Of a DNA stretch of 51,596 nucleotides, positions 7,607-14,720 are shown piece after piece (the first letter of the stretch is position 1; every line of letters begins with the position of its first letter). This DNA is from Lachnospiraceae bacterium. GTDB lineage: Bacteria; Bacillota; Clostridia; Lachnospirales; Lachnospiraceae. The translations under genes and the position numbers were made by a program. Where the stretch lies: positions 1 through 51,596 of the forward strand of contig SVDM01000018.1 of NCBI GenBank assembly GCA_015058015.1, written 5' to 3'. The notes beneath the pieces are model-generated. The model saw only the letters and a program-made list of their open reading frames with translations. It did no database searches and was not told where the DNA came from.

Positions 7607-8575
7607 ATGGTGAAGAAGTGGAAATCCACGCTATGGTTATTGGCAATAGCATTGCTCCTTGTGATACCGGTTGCCTGCTCGAAGAAAGAGGCTAAGCATG
7701 CGCAGAAAATATATGTTGCATGGAGCGACAGTATGGATTCTTACAGTTTTAAGAGCACCCTTAAAACCATTGAAGAAACCGGGGCAGAGCCAGTTGTCCT
7801 GAGCCAGGCCAAGTCGGCAGATCTTGAATACGACAAGGAAGGTAATCTGATTAACGCCAAGGATGAGCACGGAATTCTTACTTCCGATAAGGCAAAGATG
7901 GTAAAGACAAATACCTGGAAGAATTCCAATGTCTCCGAAATAATGGAGGGCGTGGACTGCGTCATCTTCCCCGGGGGTAAAGACATCAGCCCCACCCTGT
8001 ATTACAATGAGCAGGGATGGCACGGAATAGAAGGGGATACGGATTACAGCGCGGAACGTGATGTATCGGATTATATTCTACTGTCCTATTGTTTGGAGAA
8101 GAATATTCCGGTACTGGGAATCTGCAGGGGAATGCAGATGCTGTGTGTGGTCTCCGGAGCGGATATGATTCAGGATATTCCTCAGTGGTTAGAGGGACAG
8201 GGAATAGAGGCAGAACCTATTCACCGTGACCCGAATAAGGAAACTTTCATGGCTCACCGGGTTAGTGTACTCTCCCATGACTCACTCCTCTTTAAGATTA
8301 CAGGCAAGGACACTATTACGGGTGTACCTTCATGGCATCATCAGGCGGTGGGAAGTGTGACCGGTACAAAACTGGTGGTAACTGCACAGACCGAAACCGG
8401 CGGGAAGAACATAATCGAGGCGGTGGAGATACCGGATAAGAAGTTCTGTATCGGAGTTCAGTATCATCCCGAGGTGGCAGTAAAAAAACATGCCGACAAA
8501 GAAAAGGATGCCGGCATGTTTATGGAATACGATGACGCTATAATATTATTTAAAGCCTTATTGAAGGCTGTGTAA
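7607..8575 (+). CDS. Exported class I glutamine amidotransferase-like hydrolase (peptidase C26)
   Basis: 322 residues. The core (about 35-320) is a gamma-glutamyl-gamma-aminobutyrate hydrolase/PuuD-type fold: FPGGKDISP, the nucleophile elbow GICRGMQ with Cys173, and the QYHPEV motif giving His287 and Glu289. Family enzymes hydrolyse gamma-glutamyl amides. The first 24 residues (KKWKSTLW, a hydrophobic run, then IPVAC) are a signal peptide with a lipobox-like end at Cys24. The -3 proline is unusual for signal peptidase II, so it may be anchored as a lipoprotein or simply secreted. GGGGGAG lies seven bases before the ATG. An extracellular location suggests salvage of gamma-glutamyl peptides or wall-derived peptides; the substrate is unproven. 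Confidence 0.82.
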   Translation: MVKKWKSTLWLLAIALLLVIPVACSKKEAKHAQKIYVAWSDSMDSYSFKSTLKTIEETGAEPVVLSQAKSADLEYDKEGNLINAKDEHGILTSDKAKMVKTNTWKNSNVSEIMEGVDCVIFPGGKDISPTLYYNEQGWHGIEGDTDYSAERDVSDYILLSYCLEKNIPVLGICRGMQMLCVVSGADMIQDIPQWLEGQGIEAEPIHRDPNKETFMAHRVSVLSHDSLLFKITGKDTITGVPSWHHQAVGSVTGTKLVVTAQTETGGKNIIEAVEIPDKKFCIGVQYHPEVAVKKHADKEKDAGMFMEYDDAIILFKALLKAV

Positions 8576-8600
8576 TTAATCACCTTTTCGTCCGTAAATT

Positions 8601-8629
8601 TTGTAAAATGTTGGAATACCTGATATATT
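8601..8629 (+). promoter_or_regulatory. Predicted promoter of the GNAT-DUF2115-maf genes
   Basis: TTGTAA (8601-8606), 17-bp spacer, TATATT (8624-8629), with TGA directly before the -10. Same layout as the promoter at 203-231. Confidence 0.55.
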
Positions 8630-8678
8630 TAACTGGTAGGTTTTCGGAAAATGCATGCTTAACAAAGGAGTCGGCATA

Positions 8679-9215
8679 GTGATTATAATCAGAAAAGCAG
8701 GGTCTGATGATTTAGACAGAGTAGAAGAAATATACAATAGAATCCATACTGAGGAAGAAGCCGGCAGGGCCGGATGCGGTTGGAAAAGAGGCATTTATCC
8801 AACAAGAGATACAGCGCTGCAGGCTTTGTCCCGGGATGATTTATTCGTAATGGAAGATGAGGGAGATGTAGTTGCAAGTGCCGTGATTAATAGCTCTCAG
8901 ATGTGGCAGTATGCTCACATTGATTGGGCCCATGTTGCTAAGGATGAAGAGGTAATGGTGCTTCATACCCTGACAGTAGATTCGGAAAAAGGCGGCAAGG
9001 GGTATGGCAAGGCCTTTGTATCATTTTACGAAGACTATGCCTTAGAACATAAGAGCCCTGAGCTTCGTATGGATACCAACGAGAGAAATGTCCGTGCGAG
9101 AGGGATGTATAAGAAACTGGGATATGAGGAGCGGGGAGTCGTATTCGGGACCTTCTGCGGTCTTGCGGATGTAAACCTGGTTTGTTTGGAGAAATGTTTG
9201 GAGGAGAGACTATGA
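8679..9215 (+). CDS. GNAT family N-acetyltransferase
   Basis: 178 residues from GTG 8679, chosen because AAAGGAG (8664-8670) is eight bases upstream and the protein then begins with the usual GNAT strand (IIIRKAGSDDLDRVEEIYNRI). An in-frame ATG at 8655 has no ribosome site. The acetyl-CoA loop is recognisable as VDSEKGGKGYGKAFV (motif A, R/Q-x-x-G-x-G/A), followed by the RMDTNERNVRARGMYKKLGY motif B region. The substrate cannot be predicted. The stop overlaps the next start (ATGA), so it is co-translated with the DUF2115-like gene and probably co-transcribed with maf. Confidence 0.88.
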   Translation: MIIIRKAGSDDLDRVEEIYNRIHTEEEAGRAGCGWKRGIYPTRDTALQALSRDDLFVMEDEGDVVASAVINSSQMWQYAHIDWAHVAKDEEVMVLHTLTVDSEKGGKGYGKAFVSFYEDYALEHKSPELRMDTNERNVRARGMYKKLGYEERGVVFGTFCGLADVNLVCLEKCLEERL

Positions 9216-9628
9216 CCGGGAAAGAATTGAAAGAGAACATAATAGCTTCTATTGACGGAGCCCAGTGGCAGCAGCTTAAAAGTGGAAGCCTTGATGTTCC
9301 TGTGAGTGAACATAACAGAAAGGTGCTTTTGGAACTGGCGGAATCTTCGGAAGGCTTCACCGGGGATGTTTGCTCGGATGATGTAGAGAAGCTATCAGGT
9401 GAAGTATATAAATTCCTGATGGAAGTATGGGCGGAGGAGCCGGAGGCCCACAAATTTGTGGTGCTATCTTGTCTGGCCCTGACATTTCTCAAGAAAATCC
9501 CCATGCATCCCAAGGAAAAGGTTAATTACCGTGAGGTGGTTGGCGAGGACGGAGAGAGGGAATTCTTTTGCGCACATAAGACGGATAGTGTGATATGTAA
9601 CTTCTGTGTGGCAAAAAAGGATGTGTGA
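9212..9628 (+). CDS. DUF2115/UPF0305-like protein of unknown function
   Basis: 138 residues from ATG 9212, preceded by GGAGGAGA. A longer in-frame start at 9182 lies inside the GNAT gene and lacks support. The protein is helical and acidic, ending in FFCAHKTDSVICNFCVAKKDV-like cysteine motifs (Cys, then CNFC). The LKKIPMHPKEKV segment followed by a C-terminal CxxC pattern resembles the DUF2115 (UPF0305) family, otherwise best known from methanogens. The late cysteines may bind a metal. It is four-base-overlap coupled to the GNAT gene, and maf follows eight bases later. The family call is from memory of the pattern and should be treated as tentative. Confidence 0.6.
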   Translation: MTGKELKENIIASIDGAQWQQLKSGSLDVPVSEHNRKVLLELAESSEGFTGDVCSDDVEKLSGEVYKFLMEVWAEEPEAHKFVVLSCLALTFLKKIPMHPKEKVNYREVVGEDGEREFFCAHKTDSVICNFCVAKKDV

Positions 9629-9635
9629 ATGAGTC

Positions 9636-10211
9636 ATGAGAATAATACTTGCCAGTGGTTCGCCACGAAGAAAAGAATTAATGGCTATGGCGGAATTGGA
9701 CTTCGATATAATTCCGGCAGAGTGTGAAGAAATAATAGATACTAAGTCCGCGAAAGAGGCGGTTGGGTCACTGTCCCATCAGAAAGCCCTTTGGGTGGCC
9801 AACAAGGAGAGGGATGCCTATCCGGGGGACACCCTTGTAATCGGAGCAGATACGGTAGTGGCCTTAGATGACGTAATCCTTGGGAAGCCCAAGGATGCAG
9901 AAGATGCTTTCAAGATGCTTAAGGCTTTATCCGGCAGAGAACACGAAGTATACACCGGAGTATCAATCATCTCCCTGGACAATAGAATTGATGAAAGCTT
10001 CGTATCCTGCACTAAGGTGCGATTCTATCCCTTAACGGACGACGAGATTAGAGAATATATCTCCACCGGAGAACCCTTTGACAAGGCCGGAGCCTATGGC
10101 ATCCAGGGAAAGGGCGGCCTGTTGGTGGAAGGAATATCCGGAGATTATAATAATGTGGTGGGACTTCCCATTGCAGAGTTGGTGAGAAGAATAAAGAAGT
10201 ATATATTTTAA
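9636..10211 (+). CDS. maf: Maf-like nucleoside triphosphate pyrophosphatase
   Basis: 191 residues, normal for Maf. The signature ILASGSPRRKELM opens the protein. It is followed by IGADTVVALDDVILGKPKD (catalytic base region), GREHEVYTGVSI, and the GEPFDKAGAYGIQGKGG motif. Maf proteins are cytosolic house-cleaning enzymes that hydrolyse non-canonical or pyrimidine NTPs to NMP and PPi. The gene closes the GNAT-DUF2115-maf group and is followed at once by the 10212 palindrome. A second house-cleaning enzyme, RdgB, is at 49972, and MazG is at 11061. Confidence 0.95.
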   Translation: MRIILASGSPRRKELMAMAELDFDIIPAECEEIIDTKSAKEAVGSLSHQKALWVANKERDAYPGDTLVIGADTVVALDDVILGKPKDAEDAFKMLKALSGREHEVYTGVSIISLDNRIDESFVSCTKVRFYPLTDDEIREYISTGEPFDKAGAYGIQGKGGLLVEGISGDYNNVVGLPIAELVRRIKKYIF

Positions 10212-10237
10212 ATCACGGGGACGGTTCCGTCCCCGTG
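10212..10237. repeat. GTCCCCGTGA palindrome (REP-like), possible terminator
   Basis: TCACGGGGACGG (10212-10223), TT, CCGTCCCCGTGA (10226-10237): a 12-bp perfect stem between the convergent maf and lipoprotein genes. The arm motif recurs at 14685-14714 and at the ends of the 24052-24388 element. There is no T-run, so it looks more like a dispersed REP palindrome that may also stop transcription. Confidence 0.75.
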
Positions 10238-10249
10238 ACTCTCAACAAT

Positions 10250-11026
10250 TTAACGCTTTGAAATATCTATGTTCTCTCCTGTAAGTCCAACATAAGCTCC
10301 GTTCTTTGCTTCGTCGGATTCAGAATGGGCCAGAAGCCACTTATTGCAGGCTGTCATCCATTTATCCTCATCATTCTTCGGGGTAAATGACGGCATGCTT
10401 TCGTTGGTTCCCTTGGGGAGTACAACTATAACCTTAAATCCGTCTCCCGTATTGCCATCACAGGGTGCATAGTGAAGGGTTGTTGCATATATTTCAACAA
10501 CTTCTCCTGCTTTGGCAAGGAAAGCTTTTACCTTGGATGTATCAACCTTGCCGTCTTTTATATCATCTCTTCTTGCCACAAGAAGAATAAAGTCCTTGGT
10601 TCCGATATTAATCTCACTGTCCCTGTGGTACTCAAGGCAGTTAAGCTTGGTGTTGTGTCCGTTGCAATAGCCAATCTGAATAGGCATTCCGCCGTATACA
10701 TTATTCTTAAACACCGGCATGGCATCGGTTTCTTCCAGAGCCGAAACGCTTGTTACGTACTCTACGCCTTCCGGTAGCGGCGTCTTCTCATCAAGGGCTG
10801 TCAGAAGATTCTTCACATCGTATCCCTGCATCACCTGTCCGTATGCAGCGAATTCCGGATCCGTAACCCTCTTTATCTCGAGGGTACTGCTTGCAGATGA
10901 GCTGCTAGTCTCCTGCTTTGACGATGCGGATGCAGTACTTGAAGCGCTGCCCCCCGATGACCCACATCCGGCCAGCATAATTACACTCAACAATAAAGCT
11001 ACTGTTTTTAAATAATGCTTTTTCAT
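10250..11026 (-). CDS. Lipoprotein with DUF4867 domain
   Basis: 258 residues. The signal peptide ends in a perfect lipobox (IMLAGC, Cys21), followed by a Ser/Gly/Ala-rich linker to about residue 48. The remainder matches the DUF4867 family: a YHRDSEINIG segment, then FILLVARRDDI, VEIYATTLHYAPC and FKVIVVLPKGTN. The fold is probably cupin-like, with His/Glu residues able to hold a metal. DUF4867 proteins are usually cytosolic; here the domain is exported and membrane-anchored. It starts 34 bp after mazG with a GGGGGG ribosome site, so it could be the last gene of that operon. The substrate is unknown. Confidence 0.8.
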   Translation of the reverse strand: MKKHYLKTVALLLSVIMLAGCGSSGGSASSTASASSKQETSSSSASSTLEIKRVTDPEFAAYGQVMQGYDVKNLLTALDEKTPLPEGVEYVTSVSALEETDAMPVFKNNVYGGMPIQIGYCNGHNTKLNCLEYHRDSEINIGTKDFILLVARRDDIKDGKVDTSKVKAFLAKAGEVVEIYATTLHYAPCDGNTGDGFKVIVVLPKGTNESMPSFTPKNDEDKWMTACNKWLLAHSESDEAKNGAYVGLTGENIDISKR

Positions 11027-11060
11027 TTAAATCCCCCCGTTTTATTAACTTAGTATGTAT

Positions 11061-11573
11061 TTACTTGCGCATTTTCTCTTTCTTGCGTTTGGCTGCTGCG
11101 TCAATAAGCTCCTTGGATTCCTCGAAGGCCTCGGGAAGATACATGCTTACATCCTCCTTGCCTTCTTTCTCCTTGGCTTTAATTGCATCCCAGTTAACCA
11201 ATACTTCCCCGGAATCCTTAACCTTAACATCCCCGAATACATGGGGATGCCTCCTAATCATCTTCTCGGTAATTCTTTTTATTACATCTTCAATATCAAA
11301 TGCCCCCGCTTCCTCGGCTATCTGAGCATGCATCATAACCTGTAAGAGCAGGTCTCCCAGCTCTTCCTTCAGGTTCTCGGGGTTACCGGTTTTATCATAA
11401 ACGTTAATCCCGCAGATAACCTCAGCCGCCTCTTCAATGCAGGCCGCCTTCAGGCTCATATGGGTCTGCTCCCTGTCCCAGGGGCAGCCATCCTTGGCCC
11501 TAAGTCTTCTTATTACTTCTTTTAATTCATCAAATGATTCCATCTCGTAGATTTGCCTTTCCTTCATTTTCAA
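11061..11573 (-). CDS. mazG: MazG-type nucleotide pyrophosphohydrolase
   Basis: 170 residues. It has the MazG signature: LRAKDGCPWDREQTH, the metal-binding EEAAEV (E-x-x-E), then LKEELGDLLLQVMMHAQIA (the second E-x-x-D pair), and RRHPHVFGDV. Such enzymes hydrolyse NTPs to NMP and PPi and can lower ppGpp in some species. It is about the length of a single-domain MazG, not the 260-residue tandem form. The N-terminus is uncertain: ATG 11573 has no ribosome site, whereas an internal ATG at 11543 (MESFDELKEV) follows AAGGAAAGG and fits the family better. It lies eight bases after the HD/kinase fusion gene, whose HD domain may act on ppGpp. Confidence 0.92.
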   Translation of the reverse strand: MKMKERQIYEMESFDELKEVIRRLRAKDGCPWDREQTHMSLKAACIEEAAEVICGINVYDKTGNPENLKEELGDLLLQVMMHAQIAEEAGAFDIEDVIKRITEKMIRRHPHVFGDVKVKDSGEVLVNWDAIKAKEKEGKEDVSMYLPEAFEESKELIDAAAKRKKEKMRK

Positions 11574-11581
11574 AGCGTTGG

Positions 11582-13060
11582 TTATAGGGCAAGAGAATCC
11601 ACCCTGCCGGAGAGCTCGGATATCTTAGTCAGGCAGCGGTTAAGGGCGTCCTTATGTTTGCCCGGAGCCGGGCCCGTTTTGTGGAACTTTCTTATAAGTC
11701 TGGAATAACCCAGAAGGGCAGCCTTATCTGTTACTTCCTTTAAGCGCTCTTCATCCTCGGTACCAAGATAGTGCTTGAGGAATGCCGTAAAGAACTCCTT
11801 GGAAGTATCATAGGAAAAGCCCATGAAATTCTCCACCACGGTAGGGTCGTCCTCTCCCAGTATTACATAGAAATAATACAGGTCGCTGATCTCTATTATG
11901 GGGTTGCCTACGGATACCCTGTCCATGTCAATAAGAAGGGGCTCACCGTCCTGAAGAAAAACATTGTTTGAATGAAAATCTCCGTGAACCAGTGTGTTAC
12001 CCACAGGCAGATTATCAATCAGCGTCATACATTTTCTGCCGAGAGTTTCATCTTCTATGGCTACACCTCCGCTTATGTATTCACGTACCCTCTCGTTTGC
12101 CGGCAGGAAGCCGTCATCTTCCGTAACCTTGGTGTCGTGAACAAGCAGGGCCAGGTCAGCCATTATTTTGGCATAGGTATCCAACTGTCCGGGTGACCTT
12201 GCAATGTATCTTGAAAGGGTATCGGAATCAACCACTTCGAACATGGCTCCGTACCGGTCTCCCACGGATACAATTCCAAAGGAGATGGCAGAGGGGAGCC
12301 CTAGAATAAAGGATTTACGGGCCTGAGCAATCTCTTGCTCCACATCATGATAAGTGTTGTTCCCGTTAAATACCTTTATTATAAGCTCGTCGTCATAACG
12401 GTACACATCTCCCTTGGCGCCGCTTCCAAGTAAACTGCACCCGTCGATTGATACCTCTTTGTACTTCATAAATCTGGTCTTCTCGGAAGCAAAGGTTCCG
12501 GGCCAGATGAAGTTAATATGCTTAATTAATTCTTTAAACGCTCCGGTCTTGTTGAAGGAGAGCTCCAACTGCTCTGCAATAGAGGTGTAATACCAGCACT
12601 GCAGCGTGGGGTCGCTCTGATTAAAATTTGCCCACATAGCATCACCGTGCTCGGAATACATTCGGGCAAGGGTTCTTATATTGGCAAGTTTATCCGCAAG
12701 CCATAGCATCCTAACCCCCGTATCCGTTGTTCTCTTAAGGGCCTGAAGACTCTCGTCCTTACGGCGCTTCCATGTTGTGTGGGGGTCCTCTTCGGGATAC
12801 TTATTCTCACTCTCCGAAGAAACAATATCACGCACTCTTTTACCGAATTTTTCTTCTATCTCCTCAAGGGTACCGTCCGTATCCTCAACAACGTCATGAA
12901 GAATTCCCGCAGTAATAATCTCTCTGTCATCAGTCAGCGTAGAAATAATCTGCGCTACCTCTAAAGGATGCAGGATGTAAGGAGTATCGCTAAACTTGCG
13001 AAGTACTCCCTGGTGCTTGATTGTCGCGTAAATAATAGCTTCTTCCACAATATTCATCAT
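11582..13060 (-). CDS. HD-domain (SpoT/MESH1-like) hydrolase fused to APH-like kinase
   Basis: 492 residues in two parts. Residues 1-190 form a RelA/SpoT-type HD domain: HPLEVA (His31), ILHDVVEDT (His55, Asp56, Glu59, Asp60) and LADKLANIRTL (Asp123, Asn127), the metal and pyrophosphate residues of ppGpp hydrolases. Residues about 205-480 form an aminoglycoside/choline-kinase-like domain: GSGAKGDVY loop, Lys229, catalytic LVHGDFHSNN (Asp361) and LLIDMD (Asp378). No synthetase, TGS or ACT domain is present. The kinase half resembles the clostridial TIGR02172 group. It probably removes pyrophosphate from an alarmone or nucleotide and phosphorylates a small molecule. Both active sites look intact; the natural substrates are unknown. 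It sits upstream of mazG in the same direction. Confidence 0.82.
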   Translation of the reverse strand: MMNIVEEAIIYATIKHQGVLRKFSDTPYILHPLEVAQIISTLTDDREIITAGILHDVVEDTDGTLEEIEEKFGKRVRDIVSSESENKYPEEDPHTTWKRRKDESLQALKRTTDTGVRMLWLADKLANIRTLARMYSEHGDAMWANFNQSDPTLQCWYYTSIAEQLELSFNKTGAFKELIKHINFIWPGTFASEKTRFMKYKEVSIDGCSLLGSGAKGDVYRYDDELIIKVFNGNNTYHDVEQEIAQARKSFILGLPSAISFGIVSVGDRYGAMFEVVDSDTLSRYIARSPGQLDTYAKIMADLALLVHDTKVTEDDGFLPANERVREYISGGVAIEDETLGRKCMTLIDNLPVGNTLVHGDFHSNNVFLQDGEPLLIDMDRVSVGNPIIEISDLYYFYVILGEDDPTVVENFMGFSYDTSKEFFTAFLKHYLGTEDEERLKEVTDKAALLGYSRLIRKFHKTGPAPGKHKDALNRCLTKISELSGRVDSLAL

Positions 13061-13122
13061 AAGAAATAACTCCCCATAGGTAAAACACCGGTGACATATT
13101 TATTGTATCACAGCGTATGGTC

Positions 13123-14619
13123 TTACTTAAATAACTGTATATCTTTCCACAACTCGAATCTCTCCGAATTAGGATTGGTTTCTACGCTGCATTCCGTATT
13201 AATAATAAATGTCTTTCGGTCATCCGCCTTGTACTGCTCCCAGGCAAAGGGAAGGTGAGAACCGTTTGGATCTCCGGTCTTGGCGAAATTAACAAAGGAA
13301 TTGTGAATTACTTTGCTGACAGCTGCCACTTCCGCTGGAGGTGTATCCATAAGAACCATTGGCGGAATAGGGGTAGCAAGTCCAAGCACAATCTCACTGG
13401 CATGAACAGCACCCATATGCATATTTTTGTAGACACCATAGCTGTAATCATATCTGTAAGCGTATACCTTACCATGACCGCTCTGGGCATCGGCACAGCG
13501 AACATAATCAACCCAGAAACCACGGTCAGTTGCTATATCCGCAGCAATCGCAGGCTCCACCGGAGCATTGTACACTGCCCGGAAGGCCTCCTTCTTAGCA
13601 CCATAGCCGTTATCATCAAGCATCTTATCTATCTCTTCCCAGTTATAGGGGAACATCTTCATGGATGTAAAGAGAATACCCTCATCATGGTTGGTTCCGA
13701 AGATTACGTCAACTCCTTTTGCACTGCCTTTTGCCATAGCCTCCCATGGTTTCTCGGGGATAAGATCGTCAATAACAGGTCCGGGAACGAAGATACCGGG
13801 ATAGGTTCTGGTATTGGCTGTGGCAACCCAAATAGCCGCCTCTTTCAACTTCTCCGCCGGCATCTCCTTAATCTTATATACTTCATCCTTTGACAGACCC
13901 ATCTTGTCAAGGAATAAGTCTAAGTTCTTAATGGCCATGCTCTCGTTCTCTGCTGCGGAATCCGGCAGGGCACTCTCTACAATAGCTTTATTAAACAATC
14001 CCCTGGCTGAAGGCGCTGTAAGAAGGTCCATAACAGCCGTTCCACCGGCAGACTCTCCCGCAATGGTTATATTATTGTCATCGCCGCCAAAGGCCGCTAT
14101 ATTCTCTTTAACCCAGCGAACGCCCTCTATCTGGTCAGCTACACCGCAGTTAGAATCGAAACTCTTGTCATAAAGGTAGAAGGGATAGAATCCAAGTGGA
14201 CCTACACGGTAGGTAATAGTAACATACACAAGTCCCTCTGATGCCATGGCAGTTCCGTCCCACTGGGGATCGGATGCTTCTCCACCTGAATTGGCTCCGC
14301 CGTAAATGTAGATATAAACCGGGTATTTTTTATCTCCCGACAGGGCATCTTCCGGCGCCCATACATTAAGGTAGAGACAGTCTTCACTCTCAGGATAGGG
14401 GGTAGGAACAGCCCCCGGAATCTCCGGCATATACTGAATAGGCTTTGGCTTGAAAGCCTTAGTCTCCAATACACCATCCCAGGCCTCCGGCTTAACCGGT
14501 CGTTTAAACCTTAAGTCCCCCACCGGAGCTTTGGCAAAGGGAATACCGAACCATTTAATCAGGTTGCCCTCCATAAATCCTTCCACTTGTCCGTAATTTG
14601 TTTTTACTATAGTATTCAT
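13123..14619 (-). CDS. Type B carboxylesterase family protein
   Basis: 498 residues from ATG 14619-14617, preceded by AAAGGAGGAG. An in-frame extension to 14724 runs through the REP palindrome and is not credible. Family motifs: GIPFAKAPVGDLRF, EDCLYLNVWAPE, the nucleophile elbow AGESAGG (Ser190), FGTNHDEG (Glu313) and GAVHASEI (His406), so the catalytic triad is complete. The oxyanion-hole HGG(G) motif is altered to YGGA (Tyr106). No signal peptide, so cytosolic. Such enzymes hydrolyse carboxylic esters, sometimes plant-cell-wall acetyl or feruloyl esters in gut anaerobes; the substrate cannot be read from sequence. It stands 62 bp upstream of the HD/kinase fusion gene. Confidence 0.92.
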   Translation of the reverse strand: MNTIVKTNYGQVEGFMEGNLIKWFGIPFAKAPVGDLRFKRPVKPEAWDGVLETKAFKPKPIQYMPEIPGAVPTPYPESEDCLYLNVWAPEDALSGDKKYPVYIYIYGGANSGGEASDPQWDGTAMASEGLVYVTITYRVGPLGFYPFYLYDKSFDSNCGVADQIEGVRWVKENIAAFGGDDNNITIAGESAGGTAVMDLLTAPSARGLFNKAIVESALPDSAAENESMAIKNLDLFLDKMGLSKDEVYKIKEMPAEKLKEAAIWVATANTRTYPGIFVPGPVIDDLIPEKPWEAMAKGSAKGVDVIFGTNHDEGILFTSMKMFPYNWEEIDKMLDDNGYGAKKEAFRAVYNAPVEPAIAADIATDRGFWVDYVRCADAQSGHGKVYAYRYDYSYGVYKNMHMGAVHASEIVLGLATPIPPMVLMDTPPAEVAAVSKVIHNSFVNFAKTGDPNGSHLPFAWEQYKADDRKTFIINTECSVETNPNSERFELWKDIQLFK

Positions 14620-14684
14620 ACGCTCCTCCTTTCTGCATATGGTGATTATAGCACTAATTGGCAATTTTAGCCATAGGACGGGAA

Positions 14685-14714
14685 CACGGGGACCAGTGTA
14701 CTCTGGTCCCCGTG
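14685..14714. repeat. GTCCCCGTG hairpin (REP-like), terminator of hcp
   Basis: CACGGGGACCAG (14685-14696) and CTGGTCCCCGTG (14703-14714), a 12-bp stem with a 6-nt loop, followed by ACTC on the plus side. It lies between hcp and the carboxylesterase and shares its outer arm with 10212-10237 and the 24052-24388 element. The inner four bases of each arm differ from the 10212 copy but keep pairing. Confidence 0.75.
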
Positions 14715-14720
14715 ACTCTA

